The notes: generated from the sequence alone by a model not told the origin. A stretch of DNA of 64,000 bases from Rhodoblastus sp. (GCF_019449565.1 NZ_JAGRPM010000007.1:25065-89064); one strand, 5' to 3'; shown: positions 52,123-62,598, numbered from the stretch's first letter. Numbers and translations are program-made.

Positions 52123-55098
52123 CTAATGCGCCTCATCCCAGTTGTCCGCCGCGCGGGCCTCGACCAGCAGCGGCACGGAGAGGGCGACGGCGGGCAAGGC
52201 GGCCTTCTCCATGACCTCGCGCACGAGTTCGATCGTGGCCGCGACCTCCGCGTCGGGCGCCTCGAACACCAGTTCGTCATGCACCTGCAGCAGCATCTGC
52301 GCCGACAGCTTTGCCCGATCCAGCGCGGCGTCCATGCGGATCATGGCGCGGCGGATGATGTCGGCGGCGGCACCCTGAATCGGCGCATTGATCGCCGCGC
52401 GCTCGTTGAAGGCGCGCTCGGAGGCGTTGCTCGCCGTAATGCGCGGATAATGGCATTTGCGCCCGAACAGGGTCGTCACATAGCCTTGCTCGCGGCAAAG
52501 CTTCTTCGTCGCGTCCATATAGGCGCGGATGCCCGGGAAGCGCTCGAAATAGAGCCGGATGAAGGCGCCCGCCTCCTCGCGCGAAATGCCGAGCTGGTTG
52601 GCGAGGCCGAAGGCGGAAATGCCATAGACGATGCCGAAATTGATCGCCTTGGCGCGGCGGCGAATTTCGCTCGGCATGCCCTCGACCGGCACGCCGAAAA
52701 TCTCGGACGCCGTCATGGCGTGAATGTCCTTGCCCTCGGCGAAGGCCTGTTTCAGCTGCGGAATATCGGCGATATGGGCTAGCAGGCGCAGCTCGATCTG
52801 CGAATAATCCGCCGAGATCAGCTTGTGGCCCGGGCTGGCGACGAAGGCGCGGCGCAGCTTGCGGCCCGCCTCGTTGCGCACCGGAATGTTTTGCAGATTC
52901 GGCTCGGACGATGACAGCCGCCCCGTGGAGGTCGCCGCCAGCGCATAGGAGGTATGGACCCGTCCTGTGTTCGGATTGACGAAGCGCGGCAGGGCCTCGG
53001 CATAGGTCGAGCGCAGCTTCTGCACCTGCCGCCAGTCCAGCACCCGCGCGGCGAGGTCGTGGCCCTGTTCAGCCAGATCGTCCAGCACGCTGGCGGAGGT
53101 GGACCAGGCGCCGGTCGCGGTCTTCTTGCCGCCGGGCAGGTCGAACTTGCCGAACAGAATGTCGCCCAATTGCTTCGGCGAGCCGAGATTGAAGGCCTCC
53201 CCCGCCAGTTGATGGACCTCCGCCTCCAGTCGCGCCATGTCCTGCGCGAATTCGCCGGAGAGCCGCGAAAGAATGGCGCGGTCGACGCAGATTCCGCGTC
53301 GCTCCATTCGCGCCAGCACCACGGGCAATGGCCGCTCCAGCGTCTCATAAACGGTCGTCATGCGTTCGGCGACGAGGCGGGGCTGCAGCACGTTCCACAG
53401 GCGCAGGGTGACGTCGGAATCTTCCGCCGAATATTCGGTGGCCTTGTCGAGCGCCACACGGGCGAAGCCGATGAAGCTCTTGCCCTGGCCGGCGACCTCG
53501 CTGAAGGGAATCGGCCTGTGGCCGAGAAATTTCAGCGACAGCTCATCCATGCCATGGCCGTTCAGGCCAGCGTCCAGCGTGTAGGAGGCGAGCATGGTGT
53601 CCTCGACCGGAGCGACCTCGACGCCATGCTGGGCCAGGACCAGCCAGTCATATTTCACGTTCTGGGCGATTTTCATCACCGAGGGCGCGGTCAGCAGCGG
53701 GCGCAACAGTTCGAGCGCCTCGCGCAGCGGAAGCTGCCCCGGCGCAAGCTCGCCGCCGCCAAATAGGTCTTCGACGCCGGGCGACTTGTGGCCGAAGGGA
53801 ATGTAGCAGGCGCGATTGGGCGCCAGAGCCAGGGACAGGCCGACGAGATTGGCCTGCATCGGATCGAGCGAATCGGTCTCGGTGTCGAAACAGACCGCTC
53901 CCGCCTCAAAAGCCTGCGCGACCCACCCTTTCAGCTCCTCCAAGGAGGCGACGCGGACATATTGGCCGCGCTCGACCTGCGTCGCCAGCGCGGCGGTGGC
54001 CCGCGCCTTTGCGAGCGCGGCGGGGCTGAGGGCGGCGGCGTTTTCCGGGAGCGCGGCGGGTTCGTCTGGCGCCGCTTCGGCCTTTGGCGGGGCGGCCTCG
54101 CCATTGCGGCCTCGCCAGCCTTTCGGTCCGACAAAAGCGGGGTCTGGGTCGATTGCGCCGACATCGACATCGTAAAGTTCGCCGACGCGCCGCGTCAGCG
54201 TGGTGAATTCCATCGCCTTGAGGAAGGCGACCAGAGTCTTGCCCTCCGGCTGATGCAGGCCGAGATCCGACAGCGGCGTCTGGACCTTCACATCGTCCAC
54301 AAGATGAACGAGCTTCTTCGACAGGCGCACCTTTTCGACCACGGCGGGGTCAGTCAGCGTCTCGCGGCGCTTGGTCTGCTTGATTTCGCCGGCGCGGGCG
54401 AGCAGCGTATCGAGATCGCCATATTCGCCGATCAATTGCGCGGCTGTCTTGACGCCAATGCCCGGCGCGCCGGGCACATTATCGGTGGAATCGCCGGCCA
54501 GCGCCTGGATATCCACCACCTTTTCCGGCGGCGCGCCAAAATAGGCGACGACCTCTTCGCGGCCGATGCGGCGCTCGTCGCGCTCCCCCGAGGCCGGATC
54601 ATACATCGTGATTCCGGGCCGGATCAGCTGCATCAGATCCTTGTCGGCGGAAATGATGGTCACGTCGGCGCCGGCTTCCGCCGCCTGCCGGGCGTATGTG
54701 GCGATGAGGTCGTCGGCCTCGTAAACGTCCTGTTCCACGGGCTCCAGGCCAAAGGCGCGCACCGCCTCGCGGAACAGGGGAAATTGTGGGACCAGATCCT
54801 CCGGCGGCTCGGAGCGATTGGCCTTGTAGGCGGGATAGATTTCCTTGCGGAAGGAATTCTCGCTCTTGTCGAAAATAATGGCGAGATGGGTGGGATGCAC
54901 GCCCGTCGCCCCGTCTCGGACGAATTGCAGCAATTTGGCGCAGAACAGCCGAATGGCGCCGGTTGGCAGGCGGTCCGCTCGGAAATTATATTTCTGATCT
55001 TGCCGGATGGACTGGAAATAGGCGCGAAAGATGAAATTCGAACCATCGACAAGGAAGACATGGTCGCCGGGGGCGAGAGGGCGGGCAGCGTCGGTCAT
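52123..55098 (-). CDS. polA: DNA polymerase I
   Basis: Repair and Okazaki-fragment processing polymerase, 991 residues. The 5'-3' exonuclease is N-terminal (VFLVDGSNFIFRAYF, DADDLIATYA-type metal site, DNVPGAPGIGVKTAAQL in part). The 3'-5' exonuclease looks active, with DTE in VCFDTETDSLDP. The polymerase has motif A ISADYSQIELRLLAHIA, motif B with KAINFGIVYGISAFGL and motif C QVHDELVFEAPD. All three activities appear intact, unlike some PolA proteins that have lost proofreading. The 3' end shares a terminator with the Bax1-I gene. Confidence 0.97.
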   Translation of the reverse strand: MTDAARPLAPGDHVFLVDGSNFIFRAYFQSIRQDQKYNFRADRLPTGAIRLFCAKLLQFVRDGATGVHPTHLAIIFDKSENSFRKEIYPAYKANRSEPPEDLVPQFPLFREAVRAFGLEPVEQDVYEADDLIATYARQAAEAGADVTIISADKDLMQLIRPGITMYDPASGERDERRIGREEVVAYFGAPPEKVVDIQALAGDSTDNVPGAPGIGVKTAAQLIGEYGDLDTLLARAGEIKQTKRRETLTDPAVVEKVRLSKKLVHLVDDVKVQTPLSDLGLHQPEGKTLVAFLKAMEFTTLTRRVGELYDVDVGAIDPDPAFVGPKGWRGRNGEAAPPKAEAAPDEPAALPENAAALSPAALAKARATAALATQVERGQYVRVASLEELKGWVAQAFEAGAVCFDTETDSLDPMQANLVGLSLALAPNRACYIPFGHKSPGVEDLFGGGELAPGQLPLREALELLRPLLTAPSVMKIAQNVKYDWLVLAQHGVEVAPVEDTMLASYTLDAGLNGHGMDELSLKFLGHRPIPFSEVAGQGKSFIGFARVALDKATEYSAEDSDVTLRLWNVLQPRLVAERMTTVYETLERPLPVVLARMERRGICVDRAILSRLSGEFAQDMARLEAEVHQLAGEAFNLGSPKQLGDILFGKFDLPGGKKTATGAWSTSASVLDDLAEQGHDLAARVLDWRQVQKLRSTYAEALPRFVNPNTGRVHTSYALAATSTGRLSSSEPNLQNIPVRNEAGRKLRRAFVASPGHKLISADYSQIELRLLAHIADIPQLKQAFAEGKDIHAMTASEIFGVPVEGMPSEIRRRAKAINFGIVYGISAFGLANQLGISREEAGAFIRLYFERFPGIRAYMDATKKLCREQGYVTTLFGRKCHYPRITASNASERAFNERAAINAPIQGAAADIIRRAMIRMDAALDRAKLSAQMLLQVHDELVFEAPDAEVAATIELVREVMEKAALPAVALSVPLLVEARAADNWDEAH

Positions 55099-55200
55099 GC
55101 GCTTTCTTTATCCGGGAACGCGCCGCACGCGCGACGGAGCCCCCTTATACGCCAAGCCGCGCGCCCTCCCAAGGGGTCGCTCACGTGGCGATTGGGGCGG

Positions 55201-55229
55201 AAAATCGCTTTGCCCAAAATTGCTTTGCC
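55201..55229. repeat. Direct repeat AAAAT(C/T)GCTTTGCC x2 upstream of tRNA-Arg
   Basis: Two copies (55201-55214 and 55216-55229) with one mismatch, 15-bp period, about 35 bp before the tRNA. On the other strand it reads GGCAAAGCAATTTT then GGGCAAAGCGATTTT, loosely like the TTTGGCGAAAGC units elsewhere in the window. It may be part of the tRNA promoter region or a small dispersed repeat. Confidence 0.5.
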
Positions 55230-55262
55230 GAAGCGCGATCCATGGGCTAAACAAGGCGCGAA

Positions 55263-56974
<1,712 letters not shown>

Positions 56975-57173
56975 CTCGTGACCTCCGATTTTCTCAAGAA
57001 CCGTCGGCGTTGCGACTGAGCCGAAGGACGTCAAACGCCGTGATTCTAAGCTGCGCCGCGTCTTTTGCATACGGGTTTTGCTCTAACTGAGCGGAAGAAA
57101 GTCCATTGGAGGCAAAGCGTGCGAACACGAAACGGCGCCTTCCAGGCGGCTCCCGAACCAAGTATGCGGCAGG

Positions 57174-57419
57174 TCATCGGCGCGGGCCAAAAATCTCGTC
57201 GAGGAGATCGGTCAACCAGGTCTCGATCACGTCGATTTCGGCGCGCGTCACCGGCGCGGGTTCCGGCCAGTCGTCGACGACTGTCCAAGACGTGAGGTCA
57301 GCTTCCGAACGCTCGCCGACGCAGGGCGACGATGTCGACGGGACGCCAGGATCGCCGCTGGCGACGGAACGAAATCGGTCGCGGCAAACTTTGCGGCGGA
57401 TGGCGCGCGGTTTCGACAT
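57174..57419 (-). CDS. Small hypothetical protein upstream of the integrase
   Basis: An 81-residue reading frame ending about 200 bp before the integrase on the same strand. It begins MSKPRAIRRKVCRDRFRSVA (basic) and ends with an acidic amphipathic stretch, AEIDVIETWLTDLLDEIFG, which looks like real protein rather than random high-GC translation. The frame is open far upstream, but that part is arginine/serine-rich and not protein-like. No clear ribosome site precedes the ATG at 57419. Small acidic-tailed proteins accompany serine recombinases in related mobile elements, as I recall; no function can be given. Confidence 0.4.
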   Translation of the reverse strand: MSKPRAIRRKVCRDRFRSVASGDPGVPSTSSPCVGERSEADLTSWTVVDDWPEPAPVTRAEIDVIETWLTDLLDEIFGPRR

Positions 57420-58364
57420 GACGACAGAATCGCGCGACCGCTCCAAAACAAGAATGGCCGATGTACGCGCCACAATGCGCCCGGCTGCGACGAGCAAAAC
57501 AGTCTTCCGCGGGACGGGCCGGAAAAATCGCAGTCGGCCGCGACGGCGCTTCGAGCGCTTTCGTTCCGGTCTTTTCCCAAAAGCGATTTTGACAGCGCGC
57601 CGCCAGGATCGCCGAGAAAGACAGCGGTCAGGCCGCCTGCGCGCCAAGGCCGACGGGGCGCTCGACTCGTCGCGACAGGAGCGTGTCGCTGCGCGGCGGA
57701 CCGCGCCGTTGTTCATCAGCAATAATCGACGGACGACGACCGCGCGAACAGACGCGCACTCGGGTGCGTCGCCGTCTCCCGCCAAGGGGCGAGCTCGCCA
57801 ACTTGCCTTAGCCGGGCCTGGACGACCTCGGCCGGGTCGACAACGGCCGGCCAAAACCGCGAGCCGGGAAGCGCGGGCGCGTAAGCGCCCGCCTTGACGA
57901 GATGGCGGCAGTCCGGCCTGCTGGCTTTGTTCGACAGCGTGTTCATTCGCAAGCACGGTCCAAGACATCGTTATCCGGGACGACGGGCGAGCCTCCTCCC
58001 CTTCACGGGGCGCTTTGTCGCCACAACAAGAGTCTGTGCCGGTGAAGGGAGCGCAGAGGGCGACGCATGACGAAGAGAAGCGCGATGACGACAGGCCCGA
58101 GGGAACGTGAGGCGGCGAGCCCGCGCGCCTCGATGTCGGCGTGCGCGTCGACCAGACGGGGGAGGCCAAGGGTCGACCGGATCGAGACAGGCCGTCCCCA
58201 GCCCCTCTTCGCGGTGATCGGGAGCGGCCTGAGGACGGGATCGACGCGCTGGCGACTGGACGAGCGGACGCAGCCTGCCGGAAGCGGAAATCGTCCTCGC
58301 CGCTCACGGCCGAAACGCCGCACATCCCGCCAACTTTTTGAAAACAGTCGTAAAACTACAACGC

Positions 58365-58449
58365 CGCGAGGTGCGCCGAAAATCCGCACCTCGCGAAAAT
58401 GCCGCATAACCCCTTGAAACCACACGACCACAGAACGGCGCACCTCGCG
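58365..58449. repeat. Three copies of CGCACCTCGCG, two forming a hairpin
   Basis: CGCGAGGTGCG at 58365-58375 and CGCACCTCGCG at 58385-58395 form a perfect 11-bp inverted repeat with a 9-nt loop (CCGAAAATC). A third perfect copy, in the second orientation, is at 58439-58449. Three perfect 11-mers in 85 bp of non-coding sequence is unlikely to be chance. It could be an operator array, a recombinase or relaxase site, or a structured RNA element. Confidence 0.85.
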
Positions 58450-59156
58450 GCCCTTTATCCTGCCTTCTTAATCGGTCGTGGGCGGCGCATTCTCACAAGA
58501 TTCGCATGACGTTCGATCCACCGCGACATCATTCGCTGGGTCACCCAAAACGACGATGCGGCGCCATGGCCGTCCGGCGTCGGGTCGTTGCGCGGTTCGT
58601 TGGCGCTCGGCGACAACGAGATCGGGCCGATTGCGCGCCGCCCAGTTGCCGTCGGGGCGCATCGCTATCGAACTCGCGCGGCGACCGCGACCTAATTTCT
58701 GCGTTGCCGAAGCATCGATCCAGCGCGCCATTGCAAACAAGGCAGCGCCTACCGCATGGTCGCCAGTCAGCGTTGGTCAACCTGCTGCGGCGCCAATTCT
58801 TTTCCAGATGGAGCCGGTCGTTGCGACGCGCGTCCGACGGTTGGCCTCGTCGCCCGCGAACGTCGGGTCGCCGTCGAAACGTGCGGGCGACGGTGGTCTG
58901 GCTGCGCGATCGCCGCGCCTTTTCGTCTCGTTCGAGTCAGCATCGCGAGTGCAGCCGCAGCGGTCGAACAAGCGCGCCGGATGACAGTAGCATGCGACGA
59001 ATGTTCCGTCGTCCGCCTGCATGAGGCGGCGTCATTTTGTTGTTGTGTCGCGTTGCGCAAAAAAATCGTTTGAACGTCGCCAAGCTGCTGCACGCCTATG
59101 ATAACGAGCGGCGGACACGCGCAACAATCCCCAGCGAATCGAAGCATTCCGAAATG

Positions 59157-59206
59157 CTGCGTATTGCTGCGTATTGCTGCGTTTTGATGCGTTTTGATGC
59201 ATTTTG
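59157..59206. repeat. 10-bp tandem repeat, five units
   Basis: Units CTGCGTATTG, CTGCGTATTG, CTGCGTTTTG, ATGCGTTTTG and ATGCATTTTG follow without gaps. The 10-bp period puts each unit on nearly the same DNA face. Just before it, GCATT (59144-59148) and AATGC (59153-59157) form a small inverted repeat. It may be a set of iteron-like binding sites or a slippage product. Confidence 0.85.
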
Positions 59207-59565
59207 TTTCACTCACACCGGTGCATCTCGGATGCAGCGTCCCTTCAGGGTTTCGCTTTTTGCCAAATTGGCTCTGATGCCCCGCAATGGTTTCACTGGT
59301 TTGAATCGAAACTATCGCTTTTTGCTGTGAGGGCGCGATCAGGCCTATCACACCGTACACCGCCTCGCGGTTGCGGGGCTGGAACACGCTGTCGCCCTCC
59401 TTGGCGAACGACTCGGCGCTTTCGCCACCGCGTCCCACGAAGCCGCGACTTTAGAGTTGTTCCGTCTTGACGAGATCACTCACCGCCAAGCAGCAGACCA
59501 AAGAAGCCGCACCCGGCGATAGACGCCGCTCGGACTATCGAAACAAGATATCGACGCCTGATCGG

Positions 59566-59733
59566 CGAATGGACGTGCGGCTCTTCACTCGACTGACGAA
59601 TGACATTTTAAAGAAGGCCGAGAACCATGTCTACGCGGTCGCGATGCACATGATTTATTACAATTTCGTTCGCGTTCATTATAAGTTGTGCATGTCTCCG
59701 GCCATGGCTGCAAGCATCGCTGATCGCCTTTAG
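59566..59733 (+). pseudogene. C-terminal remnant of a DDE-type transposase
   Basis: About 55 codons read RLFTRLTNDILKKAENHVYA then VAMHMIYYNFVRVHYKLCMS, ending PAMAASIADRL and a stop. This is the familiar C-terminal end of a DDE-type transposase (RRFTRLTNAFSKK...NFVRIHQTLRVTPAMAAG class). The catalytic part is missing and the sequence upstream does not read as transposase in any frame, so this is a fragment. It marks an old insertion and deletion in the island. Confidence 0.75.
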
Positions 59734-59875
59734 GAAGTCGTGGACTGTTGCCCATTTTCAAGATGCCTACCTGCCGCTCCTTGCCGCCGCTTGAACGCGG
59801 TTTGGGGGTCAGGCTCGATCTGAACCTGAAGCTCAAGCCTGACGGGCTCTGATGGGCGGATTCCAGTCGTAGTCC

Positions 59876-59950
59876 ATGGGGCCGCTGATGGCAGAGTTGG
59901 CGACGACCGCCGGCTGGCAAGCGTCCACCATTTTGAAGGCGCGTCAGGAC
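59876..59950 (+). pseudogene. Possible DUF3489-like HTH remnant
   Basis: A short reading, MGPLMAELATTAGWQASTIL, resembles the core of DUF3489 helix-turn-helix proteins (pattern like ELMAATGWQAHSVRGAI) that often travel with serine recombinases in alphaproteobacterial elements. The expected continuation is lost after about 25 codons. The match is short and made by eye, so it is weak; the flanking bases to 59969 show nothing else. Confidence 0.25.
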
Positions 59951-59969
59951 GATTTGCGTCGGCGACGTT

Positions 59970-60431
59970 TCAGCGTCGAGCGACGCGCGCGTGCTCGGTG
60001 CAAAGCTCGCCGGCTTGTCGCCAATCTTGCCAAATTGCCTGTTGCGCGGCCTTCAATGAAAGTTGACCTTGGTAGACACGCGACAATAGACAGGCTTCGA
60101 TTTCGTCCTTCGCGCGCGATTCGGCAATGGGCTGGAGCGCAAGATTACGCCGTTCAACCGGATGGCCGGCAAGCACCAGCGGAATTCGATGATCTATGGT
60201 CCATCGGTTGAGGTGCTCCAATGGCTCGCCGATCGCCGCCAGCATTTCGGCTTTGATCGTCCGTATGGTCGAACCATACGCCGGAAACATCTGTGTCCAG
60301 CTTGGCCGACAAATCGTCTCGCCAATGTTCGCTTCAGTCACGTCATGATTTACCGGCAGACCATCCCCCGCAAAGGCAGGAAGCGCCAAGGCGGCGAGCG
60401 CCGCCAGCGTGAATGGGGCCTCCCGTGTCAT
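59970..60431 (-). CDS. Exported HNH-like nuclease family protein
   Basis: A 153-residue protein with a signal peptide (REAPFTLAALAALALPAFAG, cleavage near 21). The mature part has VTEANIGETICRPSWTQMFP, then WTIDHRIPLVLAGHPVERRN (D80, H81, N96) and AESRAKDEIEACL (K108, E110). This resembles small exported HNH-like proteins that read DHLIPLELGG...N...AKD in other bacteria; the DH and N residues would form the metal site. Spacing to other genes suggests it stands alone. Nuclease activity is inferred from the motif; the strict HNH consensus is not complete. Confidence 0.7.
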   Translation of the reverse strand: MTREAPFTLAALAALALPAFAGDGLPVNHDVTEANIGETICRPSWTQMFPAYGSTIRTIKAEMLAAIGEPLEHLNRWTIDHRIPLVLAGHPVERRNLALQPIAESRAKDEIEACLLSRVYQGQLSLKAAQQAIWQDWRQAGELCTEHARVARR

Positions 60432-60775
60432 AATCCGACCGCCCCGAAATGCTCACGTTTGCTGACTTGCTTCATGGCGCGTTCGTTGTGTTCATAAAGC
60501 GCGGGCGCGAGATCTGGACGTTGAAGGCAGCATCGGTAGGTCGCGCCCAGCGCAGGCGGCCGCCTAAACGTTATGCTGGACTACGCGGTTAGGGCCCTTG
60601 CCGCCGTTCTGAGAAGGAAGACACTATCACGATATCGGCCAGCCGTGAAAATCTGCCTTTGCGGGCGAATGAGCGACGATGATGGCTCGCCCCCCGGTTG
60701 GGTAGTGGAGCCACCGCGATGTCGCTTTTTTTAGATCGGATCGCCTTCGCTGAAACTTCCCGACAACGCCGGATT
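60432..60775. other. 344-bp gap without a recognised gene
   Basis: No convincing coding frame on either strand. It separates the HNH-like gene and the 3' end of the peroxidase gene and should hold the promoter of the former. A GC-rich imperfect inverted repeat (GGGCGA ... TCGCCC around 60662-60695) could be a terminator for the peroxidase transcript. Confidence 0.5.
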
Positions 60776-61783
60776 TCAGGGATTGCGGCGCGAGAAATCG
60801 AGCGGATAGGCGGCGCTGCGCGCGTCGATCATGGGATCCGCAGCATCGATCCCCGCCGTCACGGCGCCCGGCAGGAACAGCAAGGACTTCTCGGCCGCCG
60901 CGCTGTCGGCCGCCGCCTTGGTGATTTCGATCGTGCCGAGATCGACCGTACGGCGGCTGTCGGGCCACGCGATTGACGGATCCTCGATCTTGTCGCCAGA
61001 CTTAGCGATCTGCGCGACCATTTCGAGCTTGACCGGCTCATGCGTGACGCGGTCGCGAATCTCCTTGCCGAGATAATCGGCGTCCGCCTTCGCCGCCTGG
61101 TCCGCCGGCATGATTTGCGTCCCGCCGGCCGGCAGGAACTGATAGCGGACGTAGGCGACATCGCCCTTGGCGTTGGTGAATTTGAAGCTGTTGACGCCAT
61201 AATAGGGCAGCGTCGCATAGCTGACGGGCAGCGGCTTCGGCGTCGTCAGGAAAGTCTTGGCGATCGGATGCGTGCCGAGAAATGCGTCGAGCGGCGTCGG
61301 CTTGGGCGCGTCGGGGCCGCTGGCGGCGAGCGCGAGCAGCAACGCGCGGAATTCGTCCGTCGTCGCGACCGGGAAGCCGTTGAAGGAATGCGCGACAATA
61401 TCGGTCTCGCCTCCGCCGGGAAGGTGGAACTTGATCGCCAGTCCATGCGGGCGCGCCATCCCATCCGTATCGGGAATGGTGGGAACGCCTGCGAAATCCG
61501 AGAAGCGGATCGTCACTGGAACCGGCGTCTTCTGCAGGTGAACCGCCTTGCTGACGCTCGCAGCGGCCGGGTTGGGCGTGAACACGCCTTCCAGCACGAC
61601 ACCCTTTGCGTGCACGGCGCGGAAGCCCGGATGCTTGCCGAACACGCCGTTTATCGCCTCGACCATTTGCTCGGGCGTCGAACTTGTGGGCGCGGCCTTT
61701 TCCTGTGCGGCCGCGACTCCCGCGCCGACAAAAACCGCGACCGCGGATATGGCGGCATGCTTTCTGAGTTCACTGACCTTCAT
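60776..61783 (-). CDS. Periplasmic catalase-family peroxidase (SrpA-like)
   Basis: A 335-residue protein with a signal peptide (ELRKHAAISAVAVFVGAGVAAA, cut near 26-28) and one catalase-related haem domain. The distal histidine is H58 in RAVHAKGVVLEGVFTP; other conserved parts are TIRFSDFAGVPTIPD, NGFPVATTDEF and YGVNSFKFTN. It is half the length of a true catalase, as in the SrpA/catalase-related peroxidase group, which prefers organic peroxides. The ATG at 61783 has GGGAGG about 8 nt upstream. It is divergent from a putative Fe-S regulator across about 210 bp, which suggests redox control. Confidence 0.9.
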   Translation of the reverse strand: MKVSELRKHAAISAVAVFVGAGVAAAQEKAAPTSSTPEQMVEAINGVFGKHPGFRAVHAKGVVLEGVFTPNPAAASVSKAVHLQKTPVPVTIRFSDFAGVPTIPDTDGMARPHGLAIKFHLPGGGETDIVAHSFNGFPVATTDEFRALLLALAASGPDAPKPTPLDAFLGTHPIAKTFLTTPKPLPVSYATLPYYGVNSFKFTNAKGDVAYVRYQFLPAGGTQIMPADQAAKADADYLGKEIRDRVTHEPVKLEMVAQIAKSGDKIEDPSIAWPDSRRTVDLGTIEITKAAADSAAAEKSLLFLPGAVTAGIDAADPMIDARSAAYPLDFSRRNP

Positions 61784-61817
61784 GCGAACCTCCCAATTTT
61801 CTTGAATGCTTGCCGCA

Positions 61818-61827
61818 ATGATATCAT
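61818..61827. promoter_or_regulatory. Palindrome ATGATATCAT between peroxidase and regulator genes
   Basis: A perfect 10-bp palindrome 35 bp upstream of the peroxidase start, in an A/T-rich part of the divergent intergenic region (followed by TTGTAATTAATTTG-like sequence). Position and symmetry suit an operator for the adjacent regulator. Unproven. Confidence 0.35.
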
Positions 61828-61992
61828 ATAGGCCAATTATGCCCATCGTAATTGTTGTAATTAATTTGTCAGCCCTTCCCGCCTTTGAAGCACGCGTCGG
61901 CGCTGCGTCTTGCGAGCGGCATTCTCAGGCAATTCAGGCTGACGAAATGGCTTATATTGCCAAACCGACCTGAGTCGGAGGGGCCAACTGGC

Positions 61993-62598
61993 ATGACGAC
62001 AAGAGCCAAGATTCTGGCGGCCATCCAGCGTGAGCCGCTCACTGTCGCCGAAGTCTGCCAAAAACTCGGCGTGACGCGCAACGCCGTCAATGTGCAACTG
62101 AAGCAGCTTGAAGCGTCGGGGCTGGCGCGGGCGGCGGCGACGCGTCAGGGCGACGGCGCCGGAAAGCCGGCGCTCGTCTATGAAGCGACCGCCGGGAGCG
62201 AGGATTTCGCTTCAGGGGCCTACAAGCCATTTTTGCTCGGTTTGCTGGAGGTGATGCGCCAAACAATGTCGGCGGATGCTCTTGGTGAATTGCTCGAAGA
62301 GACTGGTCGGCGCCTGGCACGGCAGGCGGGCCTATCGAATCCGCCCAACTTCGAAACGGGACTGCGGGCGGCAATGGCGGTCGCGGATTCTCTCGGTGCG
62401 AGCACCGAAACGGCACCGAGTGAGAGCGGCGTCATGGTGCGCAACTATAGTTGCCCGGTGGCCGGCGCAGTGCGTGGCGAACGCTGCGTTTGCCGCGCGA
62501 TCGCCGCATTCTTCTCCGAGGCGACCGGCCGGCCTGCGACCGAGATGTGTCTGCGTGAAGGCCGTGTGATTTGCCAATATCTGATCGCTCGGGACTGA
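61993..62598 (+). CDS. Winged-helix regulator with C-terminal cysteine cluster (SufR-like)
   Basis: A 201-residue protein. The N-terminal winged helix (about 1-70) has LTVAEVCQKLGVTRNAVNVQ then LKQLEASGLA, as in ArsR/DeoR-type SufR relatives. The C-terminal part has five cysteines: C154 (NYSCPVAG), C165 and C167 (ERCVC), C186 and C194 (EMCLREGRVICQYL). The spacing resembles SufR, which binds a [4Fe-4S] cluster and senses iron or oxidative stress. GGAGG lies about 12 nt before the ATG at 61993. Divergent from the peroxidase gene, its likely target. Confidence 0.82.
   Translation: MTTRAKILAAIQREPLTVAEVCQKLGVTRNAVNVQLKQLEASGLARAAATRQGDGAGKPALVYEATAGSEDFASGAYKPFLLGLLEVMRQTMSADALGELLEETGRRLARQAGLSNPPNFETGLRAAMAVADSLGASTETAPSESGVMVRNYSCPVAGAVRGERCVCRAIAAFFSEATGRPATEMCLREGRVICQYLIARD

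Larger units (their letters stand above)
57420..59565. other. About 2.1 kb without a recognisable gene
   Basis: All six frames give either short products or long arginine/serine/proline-rich translations typical of non-coding GC-rich DNA. Open frames such as 57716-57952 (minus, 78 residues), 58003-58443 (minus) and 58767-59438 (minus) show no family I know and no good ribosome site. The latter contains a short protein-like segment (AKEGDSVFQPRNREAVYGVI) that may be a gene remnant. The region holds the 11-bp motif copies at 58365-58449 and the tandem repeat at 59157-59206. It is most likely decayed island DNA. Confidence 0.6.

Noticed and set aside
57420..58325. Upstream extension of the 81-residue minus-strand frame to 383 codons
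   Set aside because: The added part is arginine/serine/proline-rich, has no ribosome site and no family look; only the last 81 codons are listed, with low confidence.
59157..59206. Possible CRISPR array
   Set aside because: Units are 10 bp, contiguous and without spacers, and no cas gene is present; it is a simple tandem repeat.
61860..61992. Regulator start 36 codons upstream of 61993
   Set aside because: The extension lacks conservation and a ribosome site; GGAGG precedes the ATG at 61993.
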